Of a stretch of DNA of 64,000 bases, positions 54,187-64,000 are shown one piece after another. The stretch is from Zizania palustris (lineage: Eukaryota; Streptophyta; Magnoliopsida; Poales; Poaceae), in NCBI GenBank assembly GCA_019279435.1, contig JAAALK010001127.1:1-64000 (forward strand), read 5' to 3'. The position numbers and the translations under genes are program-made. The notes below the pieces were generated by a model. That model saw only the letters and a program-made list of their open reading frames with translations, did no database searches and was not told the DNA's origin. The first letter of the stretch is position 1. Each line of letters opens with the position of its first letter.

Positions 54187-54300
54187 CACTTAGTAGCGCA
54201 GTGGTGCGCGGGGCTTCACTTGGGGTCATGCGGTTCGAGGTTCGAACCTCGCTGCCGGCAGGCGGTTTGAGGTTTGAACTTGCTGTTGGCCCCCAAAATT
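54187..54300 (+). other. tRNA-like module e with decayed second B box
   Basis: TAGCGCAGTGG (54194-54204), GGTTCGAACC (54239-54248), then a weaker GGTTTGAAC copy about 32 bp on. No T-run stop as clear as in a and c. Confidence 0.5.
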
Positions 54301-54414
54301 AAATTTTTTAAAAAATTTCTATGTTGTTAATACTTTTCTATTGAAAATGTTTTAATAATAAATGACATAATATTTTACAAATACGCACGCTAAACATAAT
54401 GATCTAGCCTTGCA

Positions 54415-57400
54415 CTAATTTTCCATCGCCATTGGTGCGTAGATAAGGATGACCCTGCCAAATGACCAGTTTGCTTCAACCACATTGATCCTTGATCTGT
54501 CAACGAAAAAACGGCACTCATCAAACTGATTGTATTCTTCTTCGTTTTTCGACTCCATCAACTCCAACAATTCTTTGTTTTCCTGGAGCAACGATGTATT
54601 TTTTTCTCATCTTTAGGATCAAGTATGTAAAATACTTGTGCCACGGATTGAGCGAGTATCCAAGGGTCATCTTTATAAGCCACCTTATTAAGGTCAACTA
54701 TCGTAAACCCGTAATCATCCACCTCCACACCTTCTGGATGTCTGACCCACTGACACTTAAATACAGGGATTTCTATAGAGTTCCCATAGTTAAGTTCCCA
54801 TATTTCTTCGATGTATCCATAGTAAGCATTCTTTTGTCCAGTGCTATCTTCTGCTTCTCCTCTGACACCACTATTTTGGCGCTGACTCTTTTGATCCTTT
54901 GCTTTGGTATAGAATGTGAAACCATTGATGTCATACGCTTGCCATGTTTTAACCATGCTCAATGGACCGTAAGACAATTTATTATCATCATCTCTTTGTC
55001 GGTTTCTCCAATCGAAAGGTTTAGATCCCTCAGCCATGATGTGAAATAAATTTTGTGTTCTTTCATAATCCATTGTTCATCGCGATCTTCATTCTTTTCA
55101 CGAAGCTCTTGCAGGTGTTGTTCAACATATGGTCTCATAATCGCCAACTGATGAATACACTGTAATGTGATTCTCTTATTGTTTTGGAAACTATTGTCTC
55201 GTATGATTTTCCTGCCTTTAGTTCCTTTACCGGTAAGTCTTCCATGGTGCCGGGACACGGGAACTCCTATTGGTCTTCCATCTCTTATGTAATCTGCGTA
55301 GCACTCAATGACTTCCTCAGTCGTGTAGCCCTCTATCATGGAACCCTCTGGATAAGCACGATTTCGTACGTAACCCTTGAAGATAACCATTAGACGCTCG
55401 TACGCATACATATTGTGCAGGTATGTTGGACCGAGAACAAAGATTTGGTCTGCTATATGTATCATATAGTGCTCCATAATATCAAAATATGAAGGAGGAA
55501 AGCACGTCTCAAGCTGACACATAGTCTCCCTCATTTGTTTACGTAATTCATTTAACTCTTCAGTGTCGATCACCTTCTTTGATATGACATTGAAGAAGTG
55601 ACACATGCGTGTTATCACCATCTTCAGAAATGAATGTTTGACTCCTCTTACTGCGATGGAGAGGAATAGCCCAAGCATAACATGACAATCATGAGTGGTT
55701 GTAGCCGCTCATCCTCAAAATCTGCTACGGAGACAATATTCTTTATATTCATTGAGAATCCTGTTGGAACTCTAATTTCATGTAGACACCTGCAGATTGA
55801 TCTTTTCCTCGTCAATGTGAGGTTATAGCTAGCAGCCGGAAGGAAAAATTTTCCATTGGCCCTTTCCTGTGGGTGAAGCTCGGGTCTAATTCCGAGAGTT
55901 TGAAGGTCCCTTCGTACATTGAGTCCATCTTTTGATTTGCCCGGTATGTCTAACAAATACCGATAGTGCTTTCGAAGACATTCTTCTCAACGTGCATTGT
56001 ATCGATAGCATGACCAATCTCCAACTCCTTCCAATAGGGCAAATATCTAAATAAGATCGACTGCTTTTTAAATGGAGCGTCCTTTGAAATTTTTTCAGAT
56101 TTCTTCCTCTTCTTTCCGAAAACAACTTGATATTCTTTACCATTTCGAATAGAAATTTGCCATCTCGATTTCGTGGAGGCTGTCCAAGCTCGATTGTACC
56201 GTCGAAATGGTTCCTATTTCTTCGATATTTGGTTTTTTGGTAAAAATCTGTGGTGTCGCATATATATCGTCTTAACGAATGATGGAAGATGCATAGATTC
56301 TGTCTGGTCCACACACACTACACATGTTGTCTTTCCTTTAACCTGTCCTGTTAGGGACATGCGTCCTGGTTGTTAGCTATGGTGCAAAAGATTATGGCTC
56401 TTAGATTGAAGTGCTCTTTCTTGTGCTCATCCCACACACAGACACCATGTTCCCATAGACGTTTCATATCCTCCATCAAAGGTTCTAGAAAGATATCAAT
56501 GTCATTGCCAGGTTGTTTTGGACCAGAAATTAGAGTAGTGAGCATAAGGTATTTCTTTTATGGCACAACCATGATGGAATGTTGAACAAGCATAGAAAGA
56601 CTAGCCACGTACTATGTGGGTTCCTCGTCTCACCGAAGGGATTCATTCCATCCGTGCTAAGTCCCATCCTGATATTTCTAGGATCGTCCGAGAAATCTAG
56701 ATGGGCCAGGTCAAATGATTTCCACTGCCTAGCATCCGCAGGGTGCCGAAGTTTTCCGTCCTTCTTTCGCCCAGCGAAATGCCAGATTAATAGTTCAACA
56801 TCTCTAGGATTAGAGATCATACGTTTCAAGCGATCAATCACCGGTAGGTACCACATTACTAAGGCTAGAACTTTCCTCTCCGTCTTTTTCCAGGATGGTC
56901 TTCAATAACATTTTTATTTCTCTTCTGCAACCTCTTATTATTCTTCTTCTGGTGGTCATTGTAGTCCTCCACACAGTCCTTTGGACGTTTGTATCGACTC
57001 GCGTTGCACTGCGGACATCTCTCTAACAATCCATACTCTTTTCGATATAGGATACAGTGGTTCGGGCATGCATGAATCTTCTGAACGCCCAAAGTCAACG
57101 GACAATCATCTTCTTTGCTTGGTACGTATCAGATGGTAAACCATTGGGTTTTGGCAAAACCTTTTTAGGAGTTGTAAAAGATCTGAAAAACTAGTGTCAG
57201 ACCATCCATTGCTGGCCTTCAGTTTCATAAGCTCAAGAATTGTGTACAACACAGTATACTCCTTATCGCATCTGTGGCGTTCCTCGTAAAGAAGGTTTTT
57301 TGATGCTTGGTGAAGTGCTTAAAAGTTATCGTATCCTTTGGTTGTAGTTCTCTGCAACAACACCTCAGGCGCAACATTTCGCATCAGTTCCTTCACATCA

Positions 57401-57774
57401 AAGGTGTCATCATCATCATGTTGATCAACATCATCATGTGTTATGTCGGATGTATGATCACAACCTCTTCTATGTTGATGAGCATCTTGCGGCACATCAG
57501 AATCTTTAGGCGGATTTTGGCCCATCTCATCGTGTTTCGTCCATATATAATAGTTCTTCACGAAACCATTTTTCAACAAGTGAAATCGTATGGTTTCACG
57601 ATCAGAACACGGATACATCGGTTCATTTTTACAAACTTTACAAGGACAATATATTGCCTCTTCACTCTGACGGGAAGCATATTGTGCGGCAGTTTCAGTA
57701 AATTCAGTTACTCTGTTAAAATATGCCACCACATCTCCGTCGTTGGACGAGTACATCCAGGACCTGTGCTCCAT
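54415..57774 (-). pseudogene. CACTA1 TNPD transposase
   Basis: Large transposase that cuts CACTA ends. Reading leftward from ATG 57774: the transposase-associated zinc domain (MEHRSWMYS, YCPCKVCKN, YIWTKHDE); GVQKIHACPNHCILYR and LLERCPQC; the Transposase_21 core (YLPVIDRLKRM, WHFAGRKKDGKLRHPAD, ISGPKQPGNDID); the DUF4218 region (55678-54959; MCHFFNVISKKV, METCFPPSYFDIM-like, LVH-type motifs); and the DUF4216 region (YYGYIEEIWELNYG, FKCQWVRHPEG). It ends near 54415 (FGRVILIYAPMAMEN in another frame). It is broken by TAA at 57321-57319, a lost A near 57165 and several further shifts. Confidence 0.9.
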
Positions 57775-58213
57775 CTAAAACATATATTATTTGAAAAAAT
57801 ATTAATAAATTCATTATTGTTAATTTTAGTAATTTACAAATTGAAAATATATGATTTATTATCGCTCATAACAACATTAATTAAAAATCCTCAATGCTTT
57901 AATTAAAACTATTTATTAAGTAGAAAAAATTATTAAATAAATTAACTATATTGGTTTCTCTCTCTCCAAACAACATAACTCTAGATCTATAATCATAAAT
58001 CAAATTAAAAAGAGATTAAAATGAAGTAAATCAATATACAAGTGATGAATAATTGTGAGGAGAGTCATATTTGTTCATTTGGGAGAAGGTAACACTGTAA
58101 ATGGAAGATTATTTGAAAATTTCTATTCACAAACCCTAAATTAGAAAAACGCTAATAACTCATTGTATACATGATTAAATACAAAATAAATGTGAGATTC
58201 GGCATGGATTTAC
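57775..58213 (-). other. Probable 5' UTR intron of TNPD
   Basis: AT-rich. It begins with a good donor (GGAG|GTAAAT, 58213) and ends with acceptor TTTTAG directly at the TNPD ATG. Leader introns are common in this position. Confidence 0.55.
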
Positions 58214-58339
58214 CTCCTAGAATGAAATCCTTCAAAGAAACGAAAACAAAGCCCCCCTCTTTATCTAGATTTTTGTCGCCATTGTACGGACAAAATTAAA
58301 TGCGAACTCCAGTAGAGCTCGGGGAGGAAGAAGTTGCGC

Positions 58340-58346
58340 ATTTATA
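58340..58346 (-). promoter_or_regulatory. TATA box of TNPD
   Basis: Minus strand TATAAAT between the right subterminal repeats and the leader exon. Its setting parallels the two internal TATA-like boxes. Confidence 0.6.
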
Positions 58347-58354
58347 GCTAGAAT

Positions 58355-58617
58355 AGTAGTGGTGGTCGCAAGTGATGTCATCAATACTTTAGTGGCGGCC
58401 ATATTAGCAGCGGCGGGCAGCACCAGCGCCCGCCACTGCTATTGGTACAATAGTGGCGGTCCGGGATGACGTCAGCACCGACCGCCACTACTTTACCAAC
58501 AATAGTGGCGGGCGCTGGTGCTGCCGTCAGCACCAGCAACTGTAGTGGCGGGCATCTAATGGCCCGCCACTACAGTGGTTTTGCCCAACGCCACTACAGT
58601 GACGGTTTGTAGTAGTG
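58355..58617. repeat. CACTA1 right terminus and subterminal repeats
   Basis: About ten gtggcgggc-type units in both orientations, then the terminal repeat ending ggtttgtagtagtg, the inverted partner of the left end. Confidence 0.92.
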
Positions 58618-59423
58618 TTTGTTTTGCAGATAATGTTGTGACTGACTTGGCCTTGATAAATGTGATTTATGGCATGCATGCAATGAATGTAAATTAAATA
58701 TGTCTTGCGTGTCATTTGTGACCTACGAGTCAGGAATTGTTGCTCTAGCACATGTAACTAGTATAGGTGCTATAGTGATAGACTAGTACAGTTCTTAGAT
58801 GCCAGAAGTACACACTTAATGACAGGAGTCATAGAGATGGAGATCGCCATGTGAAGAGGGTCATGCTATATCACCGTTAATATTATTTCTTGTGATGATT
58901 TTGTATGTTCTTGTTATACTTTTCTACATATTTCGTGTGCGCTAGGGCCGTAACCTTGCTAGAATAGGTTTTCCCTCGGAAAATTAAGTATTGATGCTCC
59001 TTTCAGTAGTTGCACCCACCAAGGATCTCGATCATCGATAGTGGGTCTGCCAAAGCAGGTTGCTATCTTTTATCTTGACCAGTTGGGGTGGAAGTCGAAC
59101 TTCTGCACGCATAGTATTGGTTTGCTTAACAGGGCTATCAAAAAGGTTTTGGGCCTTGGAGCATAGAGTTGGCATAGAGCATTGTATGCTTCTCCAATGA
59201 CAAGAATCACATAAGATATGATTAGAAAAGTGTTGCTTACCTATGTCACCTAGCTTCTAGAAGTGATGCCAAAGATCACTAGGAGTTATAATGAATATGG
59301 ATCTTGCACCACTATTAGTCATTAAAGGGAAAGTGATTGTTTTTAAAATAGTGGATTATCTTTTATTGTATAGAAGATAAACATTGCATAGTGTTGAACC
59401 TTGCATTTAATCTTTTGTATATC
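58618..59423 (+). other. C2 untranslated leader, right part
   Basis: Starts with the right copy of the ttt duplication, then non-coding sequence running to the C2 gag start codon. No other feature seen. Confidence 0.6.
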
Positions 59424-59627
59424 ATGACACCTACTACTACTTCTATTAAGAGCACTCCAATTTTTAATTTGCGATCTATTCTTGAACGAGAGAAATTATC
59501 TATGATGAATTTTATGGATTGGTACAGAAACTTGAGAATTGTTCTTAAGCAAGAGAAAAAGGATTATGTTCTACAGGAACCTCACCCCCATGAGCCATGA
59601 GAAGATGCTTCTGCAGTAGACAAGCGT
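59424..59627 (+). pseudogene. C2 gag N-terminus, cut by CACTA2
   Basis: MTPTTTSIKSTPIFNLRSIL, then NFMDWYRNLRIVLKQEKKDY, the start of the copia gag common in grasses. A TGA at 59598-59600 follows HPHEP, and the same frame continues EDASAVDKR until CACTA2 begins at 59628. The orientation agrees with the C2 LTR 16 kb away across CACTA1. Confidence 0.85.
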
Positions 59628-59818
59628 CACTACCATAGAAACATACATTAGTGACTCAACTTCAGTGATGGGTAAAAGACATGCGTCAGTAATACACTTT
59701 TTGTGACGGGTTGTGTCACACGCATCAGTAATGTTGTATCATTAGTGACGTGTCGTAATAGGACCCATCACTATAAATGAGGCTGGTAGGGGCACCAATG
59801 TTAGTGGACGGGTCATTA
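59628..59818. repeat. CACTA2 left terminus and subterminal repeats
   Basis: Terminal CACTACCATAGAAA followed by repeats of (a/c)gtgacggg, gcgtcagtaat and their complements. Confidence 0.8.
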
Positions 59819-61832
59819 TGTTGAGGAGCCATGCTGAATAGCGTGGGCCTCATGGCTCCAGATGTGATGAGTCATTGTCAACGATAGTCAAAGAGGACTG
59901 AGAAGAATGGAGATCTGCTGTTTCGTGGGCCGCGTGTGACTCAGGTACACGGGCAGCGAGCGACGGTCGAGCTGAGAGAGCTGCGAAGTCGGGCTGGTCC
60001 AATCCAGGTACATGGACCAGGAGCAACAGAAGACCCACTGGGTTGTTGACCAGGACTGACTCAGGTACACGGGCGGTGAGTGATTGCCGGGCTGAGAGAG
60101 CTGCGGAATCAGGCCGGACCAATCCGGGTACCTGGTGCAATGTCGGTGGAGGCTTTGTCAGTTTCGGCACAAAACTGACAACCGTTGATCTTGTATCCGA
60201 CTATCCAGAAGAGAAGCCGTAGTCGCTACGAAAGTTTAGCTTCCGGATAAGTCATCTGTATCTCTAGGCCCACAGTCAGTCAGTTGTGTCTGTAAAATAC
60301 CTAAGGGCAGTTGAGTCATTTCCTTTATTTAGCGTCTGTAAAAACCCTAAGGGGCTGGTGGAATATTCCTAGTGTTGGGCTGCCTATAAATAGGGTCCCA
60401 ATCCCTAGGGTTAGGTCACCCCTTCTAGAATTCACTTTTCAATCTATTGGGTCATTTTTGCTCCCTGTATTTCTCTCTCCCTGTGTGCGCCGCCAGGCAA
60501 CAAGGCTTGTTCTTTCTGAGATTCATTTGATTCTTTGCTGTTTGGAAGAATTTATTTCAGTTGTTTTTGTGCGAAGCATTTATGTGCACAGCACTTCATT
60601 CAATATCTTTGCTGTTGTGCGCATGCGGCTAATTTATTCTCTGAGAAGAAGCTTCTCTGTTGCTGTGATTTGTTCTTCACGAGGAGTACTAGTTCTTGCT
60701 GTTTGCAAGTAGTACTACTTCACTGTAGCAACAGTACACTAGTACTCTAGCCTTGCTTTTTCCTACACAGCTTTTTGATCGAGTTGGCAGGGCTAAAGTC
60801 TCTTTTCTGGCTGTTTCTGGCGAAGCCCCTTCTCTCTGTTCGAAGTCCCTCAGCTTCGTGAGGCAGGCTTCGATATGACATACTCAAGGGCTCCGCTTGA
60901 ACTTCTAACTTTATTTTGTGTACTGTGTTGCTAGCTTCGAAGTACGTTTTTGTGCGGTCAGCGTGACATACTTCGAACGTCTGTGCGAAGGTACTCCGAC
61001 TTTAGCTCTTCGAAGTCCATACCTCGACAGGTTTCGAAGTTGGCTCCGAAGCTTGTTTTTCTGGTAGACTTCGCTCGACGAGAGTTCCTTCTTGCTGTCA
61101 TTTTCGAGGGTCAAAGTGTGCATGTTCGGAGCTTGTCTTTCGAAGTTAATTCTCTGAACGGAGGTCTCAACTTTGGTTGTCATACCTCGACCAAGCTACC
61201 TTCGAAGGTTGAGTATAGGCTTCGATTTGATCTTTCTGCCGTGTGTTAGGCTTCGCTTATCTTTCGAAGGTTGATTTCTTGTGTATCGGGTTCGAAGCTG
61301 TCTATTCGAAGGTTAGGCTTCAAAGTACATTGTTTGAACCAAGCTTCGACTCTGTCATACTTCGCTCCAAAGCATACTTCACACTTTGTTACTCGAACTA
61401 GGATAGACAACCAACCTTCGGTACTCTCACAACAGCCTTCGGCAGGCTTCGCAACTAACCTCCAAAGCAGGCTTCGACACAACGAAGCAGGCTTCGACAC
61501 AGTAGAGCAGGCTTCGCCGAGTTCCGAAGAGGAGACAAATCTGAACAGTAACTTCTCATCTCACTTCATATATACTTAGATCATCCATTCAGAAGTTTGA
61601 CCTGCCTTGTCTAGTATATATTGTTTATCTGTCTAGTAGCAATGCTTTGATAGTTCTCTGTTTAACATCGGTTGCTTCTAGGCTAGACACCTTAGGACTT
61701 GGGCAATCTATTCATATTCTGCTGCTTAGTCTTTTGAGGTGCGTTGGGTGTTGGGAACAGGCCATATATTTGAAAGAATTTTTAAGGCGCCCATTCACCC
61801 CCCCTCTGGTCGCTACTTTTGGTCCTACAACA
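59819..61832 (+). repeat. Solo-like LTR of the C0 copia family
   Basis: 2014 bp from TGTTGAGGAGCC to GGTCCTACAACA (5-bp inverted ends TGTTG/CAACA). It matches the C0 LTR in reverse orientation at both ends. It carries a duplicated unit of about 75 bp (near 59938 and 60057; gactcaggtacacgggc start), a TATA box, and a 3' half dense in cttcgaag-type words. No internal region and no second LTR are present. The flanks are catta and gttac, so no target duplication is visible. ORFs in it are not supported. Confidence 0.8.
60385..60392 (+). promoter_or_regulatory. TATA box in the solo-like LTR
   Basis: TATAAATA in tgccTATAAATAgggtccc. Confidence 0.7.
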
Positions 61833-62310
61833 GTTACCCGCCACTGAAGGTTGCCCCTATAGTGACGGTCTTTGTTGAGACCACGTCACTAAATATGGGG
61901 CACCACATTAGTGACGGTTGGTAATACTACCCATCATTAAAGAATGTTGCATCTAAAACCCTAAGGCCACCTTTAGTGACGTCCTTATATGGATAACCGT
62001 CACTGATGATACATATATAAGTGCCTCATGCACATAGCTCAGCTCTGCACTTATTGCTCCCAAGTCCCAACCACTGCCATCTTCGCCATAACTGTCGACC
62101 GGCCATTGCAGTTGCTGGACTTGCCAATGACGACCCACAACGTTACGTGCTCAGGTGGACTGGCCCACACCCCATGTAGCATCAACGTCGTCCGAGCCAA
62201 GGTATATATTTCTATTCGAAATTATAAACCATATTTTTGTATGTATGCGACACAATACGTGAAATAATTAGAGTCGTATATATCTTGATTGTTTTTTATT
62301 TATAGATTGA
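61833..62310 (+). other. CACTA2 subterminal repeats and leader
   Basis: More gtgacgg / ccgtcac units to about 62010, then a putative leader with an exon-like stretch (62028-62205) and an AT-rich intron ending ttatttatag at about 62305. No conserved protein in the leader. Confidence 0.6.
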
Positions 62311-64000
62311 AACAACATGGAGCTGGATGTATCTTGATTGTTGTACTTGAAATGAGTATTTTAGTGGGGTGAAGTTTTTCATGAATAGTGCTAGAGATGA
62401 CATGGAAGGTAGTGGAAAGACTGCAATGTGGTGTCTATGTTATGATTTTAGGAATGAGAAGAAGTTTACAAATTCAGAATATGTGTACGACCATTTGCTG
62501 AGATGCGGATTCAAGAAGGGATATCATATACGGAACAAACATGGCAAAGAAGGAGAAAATGAGGGTGAAGTAGATCATCAGATTGGCAGTAAAGATGAAG
62601 GTGGGGCCGTTGATACAGATTAAATAAGCAACAATGACATTTTAGGAATTCCAAAAGATAACTATATTTATATTATGTATAATGTTGATCAGATGGTGCG
62701 TGATGCGGAGGAAAAAGTTGTATATTTTAAAGGGGAGTTTGCCAAGTTACAAAAACTTGTGCAAGACTCAAAAACACCGATATATCCTAGCTACAAAGAA
62801 AAGTACATGGTCTTATACACTATCTTGATAATGCTACTAATGAAGGCGACATATGGATGGTCCAATGTGAGTTTCAAAGCATTACTGAATTTTCTAAATA
62901 ACCTAGTGCCAGAAGAGAATAAGATTCCTACCACCATGTATGGTGCTAAGAATAACGTATGTCCTCTAGGATTGGATATAGAGAAAATGCATGCATGTAT
63001 GAATGATTATGTTCTATTGCATGGAGAGTATGCAGACCTTGACAAATGTCCACCATGTGGGACACATCAATTCAAGAATAGAAAAAATGATGATGAATTG
63101 GATGATGGGTGTAATAGAAGGAAAGTTCTGAGGAAGGTGATATGGTATTTCCCTATAATCCCTCGTATAAAGCGTATGTATGCAAATGCCAATGAGTCAA
63201 AACTATTGAGGTTGCACAAAGAGGGTCGTAAGAACGACTCGATGATACGACACCTATTAGATTCTGCTCAATGGAGAACAATTAACGTGACATTTCTAAG
63301 GTTTGCTAATGATTGCAGGAATATTAGATTTGCCATGAGTACCGATCTCGTGAACTCTTTTGGTAACATGAGCAGTATGCACAACATGTGGCCAGTGTTA
63401 TTGTCTATATACAACCTTCCCCTTGCTTTGTATGAAGCGTAAATGTATCATGTTGTCGATCTTGATCTCTGGTCCAAAACAACCTAGCAATGACATTGAC
63501 GTGTACCTCAGACCCTTGGTGGATGATCTGAAAATTTTGTGGCACGTAGGTGTTGAGGTTTTGGACAAGTACATCCGAGAGTACTTCCAGGTACATGTCA
63601 TGTTGTTTATAACAATAAATGATCTACCTCATCGTAACTTATCTAGTCAAAGCAAAAGGAAAGGTGAATTGTGCCCACAATGCTTGGTGGAAACATCAAG
63701 CACATGGTTGAACCATTCTAAGAAAATGGTCTACATGCGATATCGACGTTTTTTCCAATGAAACACCCATACAAAAGAATGAAGCTACATTTTGATGGCT
63801 CTGTAGAGAAAGAAGGACCTCCTAGGTGTTTTAGAGGCACAGAGGTATATGACCATATAAAGCACATAAATTTTATACTCTGTAGGCGAAAACTGTACGC
63901 CAAGTGTTGTGATGGAATGTGGAACAAGCAATCAATTTTGTGGGAGCTTGAATATTGGAAATATCTCGATGTTTGTCATTCCATCAATACAATGCTAGTA
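62311..64000 (+). pseudogene. CACTA2 TNPD transposase (partial, broken)
   Basis: Homologous to CACTA1 TNPD but a distinct lineage. It has SWMYLD with a TGA soon after, then VKFFMNSARD and a transposase-associated domain that has lost a Cys (WCLCYDFRNEKK), ending in TAA at 62621-62623. The same frame continues with YTILIMLLMKATYGWSN, VCPLGLDIEKMHACMND and the Transposase_21 core (YFPIIPRIKRMYAN, RFAMSTDLVNSFGNMSS). Frame changes occur near 63425 (before ISGPKQPSNDIDVYLRP) and near 63755 in a T-run (before MKHPYKRMKLHFDG). It runs off the edge at WELEYWKYLDVCHSIN. Confidence 0.9.

Larger units (their letters stand above)
43974..58617 (-). mobile_element. CACTA (En/Spm) DNA transposon CACTA1
   Basis: 14.6-kb element with terminal inverted repeats CACTACTACAAATCG (left) and, reading the right end inward, CACTACTACAAACCG, plus a TTT duplication. 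Subterminal arrays of agtggcgggc and its reverse complement lie at both ends. Both genes are on the minus strand, TNPD first (57774-54415) then TNPA-like/Ulp1 (48334-44718), the usual CACTA order. Both are broken. The interior holds several secondary repeats. It is inserted in the leader of copia element C2. Confidence 0.93.
59628..64000 (+). mobile_element. CACTA transposon CACTA2 (right end outside window)
   Basis: Begins CACTACCATAGAAAC inside C2 gag, with subterminal repeats built on gtgacgg / ccgtcac (a different motif from CACTA1). Then a leader with TATA-like sequence near 61983-62015 and a TNPD gene on the plus strand. It is interrupted by an LTR at 59819-61832. The 3-bp duplication cannot be checked because the other end is missing. 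Confidence 0.85.

Overview
This window is repeat-only DNA from a flowering plant, almost certainly a grass. The evidence is a grass-style Sirevirus (Ty1/copia), long-LTR chromodomain Ty3/gypsy elements carrying an extra ORF ahead of gag, and CACTA (En/Spm) transposons with TNPD and TNPA-like genes, stacked with no host gene that I can support. I saw no rRNA or tRNA gene, CRISPR array, or organellar or bacterial operon.

Layout, left to right. (1) 1-3389: the 5' end of a minus-strand copia element (C0): broken gag, primer site, and an LTR holding a foreign 838-bp insert. (2) 3390-4618 and 40059-42695: an old plus-strand gypsy relic (D): 3' non-coding tail, LTR, then decayed gag. (3) 4619-40053: a minus-strand chromovirus (A) inserted in D's LTR. 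A's left LTR holds a minus-strand Sirevirus (C1, 6874-17595, 5-bp target duplication ctaag). A's right LTR holds a second, younger member of A's own family in the opposite orientation (B, 24525-36890, target duplication gtact). (4) 42696-43973, 58618-59627: a plus-strand copia element (C2) inserted in D, itself split by two CACTA transposons. (5) 43974-58617: a 14.6-kb CACTA element (CACTA1) with matching termini and a TTT duplication. Its minus strand carries a TNPD transposase gene and a TNPA-like gene fused to a Ulp1 (C48) protease. Between and around these genes lie tandem hairpin repeats, a MITE, a copia LTR fragment, duplicated promoter-like blocks and five tRNA-like modules. (6) 59628-64000: a second CACTA element (CACTA2) running off the right edge, containing an LTR of the C0 family and a broken TNPD gene.

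Every large coding region carries stops or frameshifts, several of them C-to-T changes (CGA to TGA, CAG to TAG) as expected in methylated, silenced DNA. The exceptions are the two ORF0 reading frames of A and B, which are both open. The least ordinary parts are the interior of CACTA1 and the A/B arrangement. In the latter, A's own promoter would read through antisense B and then sense A, giving a natural long hairpin transcript.

Inferred order of events: D is oldest; C0, A and C2 entered D; C1 and B entered A; CACTA1 and CACTA2 entered C2; the MITE and LTR fragments came late. All boundaries were read by eye from termini, target duplications and paralogue comparison inside the window; no alignment program was run.
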